6,160 nucleotides of DNA from Caryophanales bacterium UBA4365 (GCA_002393905.1 DGSJ01000036.1:1-6160); one strand, 5' to 3'. Counted from the first letter of the stretch, positions 1 through 6,147 are shown. Program-made: numbers and translations. The notes: a model not told the origin generated them from the sequence alone.

Positions 1-446
1 CATTAATCCTGGATCGTGTTTTATATACATCAACTCACTACCCACATAACTATGGATTTATTCCAAGAACCTATGCTGGTGATGGAGACCCACTTGATGT
101 ATTAGTCTTATGCTCTGAACCAATCGTTCCACTCGCTCTAGTTGAATGTTTCCCAATCGGAATGCTCGAAATGACCGATTCTGGAGAAGTTGATACAAAG
201 ATTATCGCTATTGCGAAAAATGACCCAGTCTTCAACTCTTTCCAAGATATCAAACAAGTTCCAGATCACATCCTAAGAGAAATCCAACACTTCTTTAAAG
301 TCTATAAAGAACTTGAAGGTAAAGAGACTGTTGTTGATAAGATTCATGGTAAGGCTATTGCCATGGAAGTTATCGATGCTTGTATTAAGGCTTACGAGAA
401 AAAATTCCCAAACAAAAATTACGATTATAAAGTGAAACAAAATTAA
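1..446 (+). CDS. ppa: Inorganic pyrophosphatase, family I soluble (5'-truncated by window edge)
   Basis: This gene encodes cytoplasmic inorganic pyrophosphatase, which hydrolyses PPi to two phosphates and pulls biosynthetic reactions such as nucleic-acid synthesis and tRNA charging forward. The first complete codon is at position 3 and 147 residues are visible; by comparison with the E. coli enzyme (about 175 residues) roughly the first 35-40 are missing. Visible residues 27-33 read DGDPLDV, which fits the family I signature with its metal-binding aspartates. A second cluster, MTDSGEVDTK (57-66), supplies the equivalents of E. coli D97, D102 and K104. NYGF (16-19), the DR pair (4-5) and HFFKVYKELE, with its conserved Tyr-Lys, also match. 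Mollicutes typically carry this family, whereas Bacillus uses the unrelated family II. Nothing suggests decay. The ORF ends in TAA inside a stem-loop, with a terminator about 60 bases downstream. Confidence 0.95.
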   Translation, partial: LILDRVLYTSTHYPHNYGFIPRTYAGDGDPLDVLVLCSEPIVPLALVECFPIGMLEMTDSGEVDTKIIAIAKNDPVFNSFQDIKQVPDHILREIQHFFKVYKELEGKETVVDKIHGKAIAMEVIDACIKAYEKKFPNKNYDYKVKQN

Positions 447-484
447 CCGAGAATTGCTGAAAATTACCAGCAAATCCTGGTTAA
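443..484 (+). repeat. Imperfect stem-loop overlapping the ppa stop codon; copy 1 of a dispersed hairpin
   Basis: The outer arms TTAACC (443-448) and GGTTAA (479-484) enclose a partly paired stretch and an inner hairpin TTGCTG (454-459) / CAGCAA (468-473) with an 8-base loop. The ppa stop codon lies in the left outer arm. No T-tract follows, so it is not a classical terminator. It may protect the 3' end of the ppa transcript. The core AATTGCTG...CAGCAAA.CCT recurs at 5220-5248, just after the mscS stop codon. An alternative stem ACCAG (466-470) / CTGGT (477-481) would compete with the main fold. Confidence 0.55.
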
Positions 485-505
485 AACAAATAAAACCAAA
501 GAAAT

Positions 506-542
506 AAATCATTCGTAAATTGCCGATGATTTTTTCTTTTTT
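506..542 (+). terminator. Rho-independent terminator of ppa
   Basis: The arm AAATCAT (506-512) pairs with ATGATTT (526-532). Two further C-G pairs (514-515 with 524-525) extend the stem past a one-base bulge, around an 8-base loop. A run of T broken by one C follows (530-542). The position, about 60 bases after the ppa stop codon, suits termination of that transcript. The stem is AT-rich, so strength is uncertain. Confidence 0.75.
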
Positions 543-546
543 GAAC

Positions 547-576
547 TTGAAATTATATTGTTTTGATTATTATAAG
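547..576 (+). promoter_or_regulatory. Candidate sigma-A-type promoter of the surface protein-mscS unit
   Basis: TTGAAA (547-552) matches the -35 consensus at 5 of 6 positions. TATAAG (571-576) matches the -10 at 5 of 6, with an 18-base spacer. Transcription would start near 583, downstream of the ppa terminator, giving a leader of about 40 bases before the ATG at 625. An alternative -10, TATTAT (568-573), gives a 15-base spacer. Such matches arise easily in AT-rich DNA; the location between terminator and gene is the main support. Confidence 0.5.
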
Positions 577-583
577 AACGTTG

Positions 584-600
584 TTTTCTTTACAAGAAAG
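584..600 (+). promoter_or_regulatory. Small inverted repeat in the surface-protein leader
   Basis: TTTCTT (585-590) and AAGAAA (594-599) are perfect reverse complements around a three-base spacer, TAC, with a further T-G wobble outside. It falls at or just after the predicted transcription start, where it could be an operator half-site pair or a weak leader hairpin. The stem is almost all A-T, so chance is a serious alternative. Confidence 0.25.
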
Positions 601-624
601 CAAAAATCCCGTAATCTATATTCA

Positions 625-3600
625 ATGAGACAAGACGAATTTAATGAAGTTAAGGTCACCAACGAAAACCAAAATTTTCGTTATGAATTTACTAACGCTC
701 AAAAAAGTGAGTTCTCTTTTCAAAACGAAAATGATTATAAATCTGTAAGCGATGAGCAACGCGAAAAACCAAACAATGAAGAACGCGAAGCTCAAACGAA
801 TAAGAGTGAAAATCATCGCGAAGAAAAGAAAGAACAACTTAAAGAGGAATTAAATAGTGGTAGCGAATCTTCCTCTACCTCTTCTTTATCATCTACTTCC
901 GGATCTTCCTCAAGCACATCAAGTTCGTCTGGTGTAGCTTCATCAACAGCATCAACCATTAGTTCAACTGTCGCGACAGCCGCATCAGTTGTTGCTGTTT
1001 CAGCCGTTGCTGTTGCTACAGGCGTAACTGTCATTAAAAACCAAAATGTCTCCTGTACATTTCAAGAATTAAATATTTTCTCTGACCGAATTGAATATTC
1101 GCTCGTTTTAGAGAATAACGATACTGATAACTTTAACATTAGTGTCATATCATCTGATGAAAGCTATGAAAGTAGAAAGAAAATTTCTACTGGTGAAAAT
1201 AGTGGCGAATTCATCGGACTTTCTAGTGGCGCTGAATATCGCATTTTAGTTCAAGAAGAAGGTAATCCATCTTCTTTATATGACCGTGTATTTACAACAT
1301 CTACCGCTCCTAGTGAAGGAGAAGTCACACTATTTGAACTATCTAAAGAGTTTGATTACGACACCAACATGTTCAAGACAATGATCGATTATGTCGATAA
1401 TGGTGGAGCCTTATCTGGTTTTGAACTTTATTTAGAAGACTTAACCATCACAAGGCTAAAAGAAGAAATGCCTGAGGAATATCCATACGATAACTTCCAC
1501 ACCTTTGAACTTACAAAAACAAAAGAATATCAAAGCTTCCCAATTGCTGATACGGAAGGTCTTAATCCATACTTCATGGATGCCTCTCACATCTTTAAAT
1601 ATGAATTCAGTTATCTTAAAAATGGTGTTAAAACACCATTCCAGAGAGCTGGTTCCTTCACATTTGATGAAGAACCATATTACAATATCGTTGACTTTAG
1701 CATTGTCGAAGAATGCGGCATTGATAGCGAAACCTTTGGCGTTAATTTATCTGTCTCTGATGATGATAATGTTCTTTCTAACTTCGAACTCTTTATCGAA
1801 GACCTCACTTTAACAAGAATGAAAGAAGAAATGCCAGAAGAAATTACAGCAGATACTTCTCACACGTTCTCTTTAAATAAAGAAAATGGTACACAACAAC
1901 TCAAATTCCAAGATTCTGAGCTGAACTATGAACTTCGTCCAGAAGATGAATTTAGATATGAACTCTCATACCAATTAAATGGCAAGAAGAAAGTTCACGC
2001 TCAATCAGATTCATTCCGCTTCAAAAATGATGCCTTTATTTCGTTCTCTTCGAATTATCAGATGTCCGAAAATTATACATTTACATACACAACCAACTTT
2101 GTTGGTGATGCATCTAACTTCACTAATTTCTATATTGAATTCACCAGTTTAGATGATGGAACAACAATCATTAGAGAGCCACTTAATATCAATGATCAAG
2201 AAAACACTATTACTTTAAGTAATGTGCCACTAAAGGCTGCTCAGCTATTGAAAGATTACTCCATACAAAAAGTGACTGGCAATATTAATGGAGAATATTT
2301 TGAAGACGAAGCTGAAGAACCTGTAATCTTCACTCTTGAGCCAAATGCCGAACTTGTCTATGGATTTAAAACAAACTTTGAAATTGACGCAGACTATAAC
2401 TTATACGCCAAAGTTTTAGGTCAAAATAGAACTAAGTACCAAAACTTTGCATTAAAGATTAATAATCCTACTACTGGTGGAACAGATTTAATTGCCTTTG
2501 AACCAACATTTGAAGACCAAAAGATCAGTCTTGCTAATATGAATGAACAACTAAAAGACCAATTATTCTCGGCAACCTTCCACGTGGCTTTAGTTACATT
2601 AGAAAATTATGGTTATGGTGACGTTACAGAAACTCTTTGGTCAACTGATACACCAATTACTTTCAAAGAATATGTTGCAGATAAATTCAACGACTTTATT
2701 CCAACTGATAACTATCAGTTAAACGAGAACTTTGAATTTGAAGCGACATTAAGTTACACCAATGAACACGACACATTCCCTGGATTTATTCTTGATGTTA
2801 AAGACACAGTCTTAAATATCTCTGATTCTGTTAGTGTTCCGGCATACATGAATCAAGTTCAATCAATTAGTCTTGCTAATATTGATTCAAGAATCAAAGA
2901 ACGACTTGGCGTTCATCCATTTCAACTCTTTATTCGTGTTGATTCTCAAAGCTCTGCCCAAGAACAACCTATTTGGGAAAGTCAAGACATCGAATTTATT
3001 CCTTATGATGATGGAGTTGAACAAGGAACTGTTCAATCTTTCACCATGGAAAGCGAACTAGTTGATAATCAAAACTTCAATTGTTCTGTCAGATATACTG
3101 ATTCAAATAGCACTATTACAAGCATGTCTCTTCTCTTGAAAGATGTGACATTAGAACGACAAGGTTCATCAGTCTATGAGTGGGAATATGAATTAGATTT
3201 AACAAGTGACACCCAAAGATTCTCTTTATCACCTGATAGCGAAGTTTCCTTTGGTGCGACTGATAACTTTAGTTATCAAATAACCTATGTCTCTGAAGGT
3301 CGTCGATACGAACTTTATGAAACTCCACAAGAATTTACATTTGGTAAAGATATTGATTTTGACCTTTTAACTAATAATCGAATCTCTAAAGGTTATTATG
3401 CTGGCTTCCAGATGACATTTACTGAATACGATTACATCTACAATGACTTTAAGTTAACCCTCGAAGATGACGAAACACATACTAAATATACATACGATTT
3501 AAACAAAATAGAGAATACGCAGTGGCTTAATTTAAAAGATAAGCTCGGTAACGATGACCCTGAAATTTTCACTACCCACACATTCTCTTTAACAGTTGTT

Positions 3601-4116
3601 GCTGATAAATATGATCAAAATGACCAGCTCATTGAATCACAGGTTGAACTTAAAAATTCTAGTGGCGTTCAATTTTTTATAGAAAACAAATACGAACCAA
3701 TTTCATTGAGTATCGCCAATAATGAAATTAATATCGATGAGTTCTCAAATCCGTATACAGCAACTCTTGAATTCATACTTGAGTACCTTGACGATGAAGG
3801 ATTAACAGATCTAACTAGTCCATCTTCTGCACCAATTTATCTTTATATTGATGCGGAAAATGGCACGCAATTTAAATATGAGATAACTAATAATTCACCT
3901 AGTGGTGATTCAAAGGTTACTATAGACAGTACCCTTGATTTACTTACTGGCGTGGATGGTACTACCTATACCACGACACAAATTAAACAAGCCTTACAAG
4001 AAGCACAATGTACTGTTTCTATCTCCTTAGGAGTAATGTCTGAAACTGGAGGTTATCGTGAAGGTGAACTAGTTGAGATGTTTAAAACAACCTTCACACT
4101 TAACATATCAAAATAA
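625..4116 (+). CDS. Large membrane-anchored surface protein with Fn3-like domain and tandem beta-sandwich repeats
   Basis: I recognise no named family, so this is a predicted cell-surface protein of unknown function, 1163 residues from ATG 625. In order: a charged Lys/Glu/Asn-rich N-terminus (1-76); a Ser/Thr-rich segment (77-114); one hydrophobic segment of almost only Ala, Val, Ser, Thr and Gly (116-137); an Fn3-like domain (about 139-226, with GLSSGAEYRILVQ typical of its last strands); then eight tandem acidic units at about 232-347, 353-467, 470-572, 574-682, 686-794, 798-907, 909-1020 and 1023-1162. Most carry a strand of the type F-x-L-x-[LVI]-x-D about 33-36 residues in. There is no N-terminal signal peptide, lipobox, LPxTG motif or catalytic signature. 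The topology is presumably type II: N-terminus inside, repeats outside. An in-frame ATG at 520 lies in the ppa terminator and upstream of the candidate promoter, so I prefer 625, although no clear Shine-Dalgarno site precedes it. The gene is followed after 19 bases by mscS. Adhesion or envelope structure is the likeliest role, by inference only. Confidence 0.8.
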   Translation: MRQDEFNEVKVTNENQNFRYEFTNAQKSEFSFQNENDYKSVSDEQREKPNNEEREAQTNKSENHREEKKEQLKEELNSGSESSSTSSLSSTSGSSSSTSSSSGVASSTASTISSTVATAASVVAVSAVAVATGVTVIKNQNVSCTFQELNIFSDRIEYSLVLENNDTDNFNISVISSDESYESRKKISTGENSGEFIGLSSGAEYRILVQEEGNPSSLYDRVFTTSTAPSEGEVTLFELSKEFDYDTNMFKTMIDYVDNGGALSGFELYLEDLTITRLKEEMPEEYPYDNFHTFELTKTKEYQSFPIADTEGLNPYFMDASHIFKYEFSYLKNGVKTPFQRAGSFTFDEEPYYNIVDFSIVEECGIDSETFGVNLSVSDDDNVLSNFELFIEDLTLTRMKEEMPEEITADTSHTFSLNKENGTQQLKFQDSELNYELRPEDEFRYELSYQLNGKKKVHAQSDSFRFKNDAFISFSSNYQMSENYTFTYTTNFVGDASNFTNFYIEFTSLDDGTTIIREPLNINDQENTITLSNVPLKAAQLLKDYSIQKVTGNINGEYFEDEAEEPVIFTLEPNAELVYGFKTNFEIDADYNLYAKVLGQNRTKYQNFALKINNPTTGGTDLIAFEPTFEDQKISLANMNEQLKDQLFSATFHVALVTLENYGYGDVTETLWSTDTPITFKEYVADKFNDFIPTDNYQLNENFEFEATLSYTNEHDTFPGFILDVKDTVLNISDSVSVPAYMNQVQSISLANIDSRIKERLGVHPFQLFIRVDSQSSAQEQPIWESQDIEFIPYDDGVEQGTVQSFTMESELVDNQNFNCSVRYTDSNSTITSMSLLLKDVTLERQGSSVYEWEYELDLTSDTQRFSLSPDSEVSFGATDNFSYQITYVSEGRRYELYETPQEFTFGKDIDFDLLTNNRISKGYYAGFQMTFTEYDYIYNDFKLTLEDDETHTKYTYDLNKIENTQWLNLKDKLGNDDPEIFTTHTFSLTVVADKYDQNDQLIESQVELKNSSGVQFFIENKYEPISLSIANNEINIDEFSNPYTATLEFILEYLDDEGLTDLTSPSSAPIYLYIDAENGTQFKYEITNNSPSGDSKVTIDSTLDLLTGVDGTTYTTTQIKQALQEAQCTVSISLGVMSETGGYREGELVEMFKTTFTLNISK
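856..1035 (+). other. Region encoding Ser/Thr-rich tract plus the Ala/Val membrane anchor
   Basis: Positions 856-966 encode a segment dominated by Ser and Thr. Positions 970-1035 encode a 22-residue hydrophobic helix of Ala, Val, Thr, Ser and Gly ending in Val-Ile, followed by Lys. Serine codons are mixed (TCT, TCC, TCA, AGC, AGT, TCG), so the tract is not a simple nucleotide repeat and looks maintained at protein level. This is the only credible membrane segment in the protein. Confidence 0.65.
1315..1665 (+). repeat. Repeat unit A (type I) of the surface protein
   Basis: This encodes protein residues about 232-347. It is most similar to the next unit. The block FELYLEDLTITR (266-277), followed by KEEMPEE, has 16 of 20 residues in common with unit B and 45 of 60 bases. 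Many differences are silent, which indicates an old duplication under protein-level constraint. It also carries the type I strand FKYEFSY (324-330). Confidence 0.7.
1681..2025 (+). repeat. Repeat unit B (type I) of the surface protein
   Basis: This encodes residues about 353-467. It contains FELFIEDLTLTR (387-398), KEEMPEE and FRYELSY (443-449), each aligned with unit A at an offset of about 120 residues. A more distant third member of the type is encoded near 3010-3345 (residues about 798-907), with LLKDVTLER and FSYQITY at the equivalent places. Confidence 0.7.
2032..3006 (+). repeat. Three type II repeat units (C, D, E) of the surface protein
   Basis: These units encode residues about 470-572, 574-682 and 686-794. 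Each has the F-x-L-type strand followed by a short block of the form I-[ST]-L-[AS]-N and then a Leu-rich, probably helical stretch: ITLSNVPLKAAQLL in C, ISLANMNEQLKDQL in D and ISLANIDSRIKERL in E. The D and E copies share almost the same bases at 2524-2540 and 2866-2882 (AT[CT]AGTCTTGCTAATAT). This block is absent from units A, B and F, which defines a second subfamily. Confidence 0.6.
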
Positions 4117-4121
4117 AACAT

Positions 4122-4127
4122 AGGAGG
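4122..4127 (+). promoter_or_regulatory. Strong Shine-Dalgarno site for mscS
   Basis: AGGAGG lies eight bases before the ATG at 4136 and fixes that start. It sits in the 19-base gap after the surface-protein stop codon, which leaves no room for a separate promoter there and supports co-transcription. Confidence 0.9.
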
Positions 4128-4135
4128 TTTTAGGT

Positions 4136-5209
4136 ATGAAAAAGAACAAAACGGGAATAATTATCAAATGGGTCCTCTTTGCCCTTTTGGTAGCCGCAAC
4201 AGTGGTCATCACTTTGTTCAACAAAGAGATTTTCGGCTTCAAAAAAGTTATTGGTGTTGTCGAAGGAGTCGAAAAATGGGAATGGGATCCACAACCATTC
4301 TTCCATGGAACATCAACCAATGCGATTTTACAGTATGTCATTCGTGACTTACCGCTCCACTTATTAAAGAGCATTCAAATCGTTGGCTTTGCTGTGACAT
4401 TAGCAGTGGTGCTCCACTATTTAGCAAAAGTGAGCTTCCACACGAAACGTGGTGTCACAATTTCTAAATTGATTGTGTCCTTCTTAAAATGGGCTACTGC
4501 ACTTGTTGCTTTATTCTTCATCCTAGATGAATGGGGTGTTCCAGCTACCGCAACACTTGCTGGTATCGGAGTTGTTACCTTAATCATAGGTCTTGGCTCA
4601 CAATCATTAGTGGCTGATATTCTTGCTGGTATCTTCATTGTCTTCGAAGGTGAATACGAAGTCGGTGATATCGTCATTATTGATGGATGGAGAGGTACTG
4701 TCCAACAAATCGGAATCCGTACTACACGCTTAATTGATGCTGGTGGAAACATCAAGATTGTTAACAACAATGAAATTAAATCCATTGTTAACCAAACCAA
4801 AGAACTCTCACTTGCGAAAGTCTATTTCCCATGTGACTATGAAACTCCAGTGGAAAGAGTCGAATCCATTGTCGCTGACCACTTAGATGAAATCAAAGAG
4901 AAGATTCCAGCCATTATCGAAGGTCCTTTCTACAAAGGTATCTCTGATTTTGGTGCATCAAACATTAACTACTTCTTCATCGCTAAGTGTGATGAAAATG
5001 ACATCTACCAAGTTCAACGCGATTTAAACCGTGAACTTCGTATTATGTTCTTCAAGGAAGGTGTCGATATTTCTTACGACCGCGTTGTTGTTCAAAAAGC
5101 CGAACAAAAACAAGAAAATGTTTCTGTTAAAGAACACAAGAAAGCCGAAAAATTTGTCGAAAAACAAAAAGAGCTTTCCAAAGATCTAGAAGACCGTAAC
5201 GATTATTAA
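4136..5209 (+). CDS. mscS: Small-conductance mechanosensitive channel, MscS family
   Basis: This is a membrane channel that opens under high bilayer tension and releases solutes during hypo-osmotic shock. The 357 residues show a first membrane helix (about 8-28), a loop of about 50 residues with several aromatics, membrane helices at about 78-98 and 109-130, and a pore-lining helix at about 136-169. That helix has the Gly/Ala-rich pattern and the kink-region sequence GLGSQSLVADILAGIF (152-167) typical of MscS. The beta domain follows, with GEYEVGDIV, GWRGTVQQIGIRTT and the N-x-E-I block (172-215), then the alpha/beta C-terminal domain to about 318. The last 40 residues are a Lys/Glu-rich, probably helical tail absent from E. 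coli MscS (286 residues). The start is set by the AGGAGG site. It is probably expressed with the surface protein upstream. Family assignment is secure; gating properties cannot be read from sequence. Confidence 0.93.
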   Translation: MKKNKTGIIIKWVLFALLVAATVVITLFNKEIFGFKKVIGVVEGVEKWEWDPQPFFHGTSTNAILQYVIRDLPLHLLKSIQIVGFAVTLAVVLHYLAKVSFHTKRGVTISKLIVSFLKWATALVALFFILDEWGVPATATLAGIGVVTLIIGLGSQSLVADILAGIFIVFEGEYEVGDIVIIDGWRGTVQQIGIRTTRLIDAGGNIKIVNNNEIKSIVNQTKELSLAKVYFPCDYETPVERVESIVADHLDEIKEKIPAIIEGPFYKGISDFGASNINYFFIAKCDENDIYQVQRDLNRELRIMFFKEGVDISYDRVVVQKAEQKQENVSVKEHKKAEKFVEKQKELSKDLEDRNDY

Positions 5210-5218
5210 TTTATCCTT

Positions 5219-5249
5219 AAATTGCTGGTGATTTTCCAGCAAAACCTCT
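5219..5249 (+). repeat. Hairpin after mscS; copy 2 of the dispersed hairpin
   Basis: TTGCTGG (5222-5228) pairs perfectly with CCAGCAA (5236-5242) around a 7-base loop, starting 12 bases after the mscS stop codon. No T-tract follows, and a stronger terminator lies just downstream. The sequence matches the hairpin after ppa (452-478) apart from the loop, and 15 of 17 bases of AAATTGC..G.TGATTTT also occur at 517-533 in the ppa terminator. It may be a 3'-end stabilising or REP-like element. Confidence 0.55.
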
Positions 5250-5261
5250 ATATTTATACAA

Positions 5262-5291
5262 AAAAGTCGCTCGTTGATTTGAGCGACTTTT
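5262..5291. terminator. Bidirectional rho-independent terminator between mscS and the convergent kinase gene
   Basis: AAAAGTCGCTC (5262-5272) and GAGCGACTTTT (5281-5291) form a perfect 11-bp stem around an 8-base loop. Its flanking A-run on the left and T-run on the right give a U-tract in both directions. It lies 52 bases after the mscS stop codon and 14 bases beyond the stop codon of the minus-strand gene, so it can end both transcripts. Confidence 0.92.
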
Positions 5292-5305
5292 CTATGCTTT
5301 TTTTC

Positions 5306-6130
5306 TTAATGTTTAGATACAAAATCAGCTAGAAGTGATTCAAATTTAACTCCATACAAATGGGAGTCATCGCCAATTGTTTTCTTAATACATTCGACAA
5401 CAAAATCAGCAGCACATTTAGCGGAATAGAATAAATCGTTTGTCTTTAAATACATTCCGATAAATGAGGATGAATAGACATCACCTGTTCCATGGAATGA
5501 AGTATTAATCTTATCGTGACAGTAGTATTGATATTTCCCATCATCAATCACGACACCTGTTTTACCTTTTTCATAGGAGACACCTGTTAAAACGACAGTC
5601 TTAGCTCCAACATTCTTTAATCCAGCAATAATGTCTTTAATATAGGCTTCATCATATTCTTCTTTGTATTCTTTATTAGCTAGGAAGCAGGCTTCGGTTA
5701 GGTTTGGAAGAATAATGTCGGCTTCTTTTAAGATAGCTTTCATGTGTTTAACATAATCTCTACCAAAGGCTGGATAAAGTTTTCCGTGATCACCCATGAC
5801 TGGGTCAATCACAAATAAAGAATCTTTATTCATTAAGTTCTTCTTAATATCTAAAAGATATTCGAAGTGACGATTATCACCTAAATATCCAGAATAAAGA
5901 ACATCATATTTAATGCCTTCTTTTTTCCAGTGAGAAATAATTTTTGGGAGATCATCACTTAAATCATGGACAAAGAAATCTTTAAATCCAGCGGTGTGAG
6001 TCGAAAGAATCGCACTTGGAAGAATGGCGGTTTCAAATCCATAAGCAGAGAGAATTGGTAAAGCAACTGTAATGGAACATTGTCCATAACAGGAAATATC
6101 TTGCATCGTAATAATCTTTTTGTTTTGCAT
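5306..6130 (-). CDS. Pyridoxamine/pyridoxal kinase (PdxY/PdxK-like, ribokinase superfamily)
   Basis: This cytoplasmic kinase phosphorylates pyridoxal, pyridoxamine or pyridoxine with ATP in the vitamin B6 salvage route to pyridoxal 5'-phosphate. The 274 residues are full length for the family. Near the N-terminus are DISCYGQCS (11-19) and the substrate-side block STHTAGF (43-49). VIDPVMGDHGKLY (107-119) and PNLTEA (142-147) are conserved B6-kinase motifs. HGTGD (213-217) forms the anion hole, with Asp217 as the expected catalytic base. It resembles the Firmicutes 'pyridoxamine kinase' group most. Substrate preference, and thus the choice between PdxK and PdxY, cannot be settled by eye, so no symbol is given. 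An in-frame TAA lies 10-12 bases before the ATG at 6130, so no upstream ATG is possible. Starting at Met9 would remove the first beta strand. The gene is convergent with mscS and shares its terminator. Confidence 0.92.
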   Translation of the reverse strand: MQNKKIITMQDISCYGQCSITVALPILSAYGFETAILPSAILSTHTAGFKDFFVHDLSDDLPKIISHWKKEGIKYDVLYSGYLGDNRHFEYLLDIKKNLMNKDSLFVIDPVMGDHGKLYPAFGRDYVKHMKAILKEADIILPNLTEACFLANKEYKEEYDEAYIKDIIAGLKNVGAKTVVLTGVSYEKGKTGVVIDDGKYQYYCHDKINTSFHGTGDVYSSSFIGMYLKTNDLFYSAKCAADFVVECIKKTIGDDSHLYGVKFESLLADFVSKH

Positions 6131-6138
6131 ATGTATGA

Positions 6139-6147
6139 ATTATAGCA
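6139..6147 (-). promoter_or_regulatory. Extended -10 promoter element of the kinase gene
   Basis: On the minus strand the sequence TGCTATAAT is a perfect extended -10 element (TGnTATAAT) and ends nine bases before the ATG. The -35 region would lie at or beyond the window edge and cannot be judged. Transcription would begin about 1-3 bases before the start codon, which implies a leaderless or nearly leaderless mRNA. No Shine-Dalgarno sequence is present in the intervening bases. Confidence 0.7.

Noticed and set aside
273..512. Minus-strand open frame opposite the ppa 3' end
   Set aside because: It is antisense to a well-conserved enzyme and its start lies in the ppa terminator region.
520..624. 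N-terminal extension of the large protein from ATG 520
   Set aside because: It overlaps the ppa terminator, precedes the likely promoter and encodes composition unlike the rest of the protein.
813..1034. Minus-strand open frame opposite the Ser/Ala-rich region
   Set aside because: It is an antisense shadow of the low-complexity coding tract, with no ribosome site and no recognisable product.
1033..1060. Lipoprotein-type cysteine just after the membrane segment (VSC, Cys144 of the 625 start)
   Set aside because: The -3 position is Asn, and the segment is about 115 residues from the N-terminus, so it does not form a lipobox signal peptide.
1315..2025. Recent tandem duplication of units A and B
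   Set aside because: In the best-matching 60 bases only 45 are identical, with many silent differences, so the duplication is old.
4417..4800. Minus-strand 127-codon open frame inside mscS
   Set aside because: It lies wholly opposite conserved MscS coding sequence and shows no family features or start signals.
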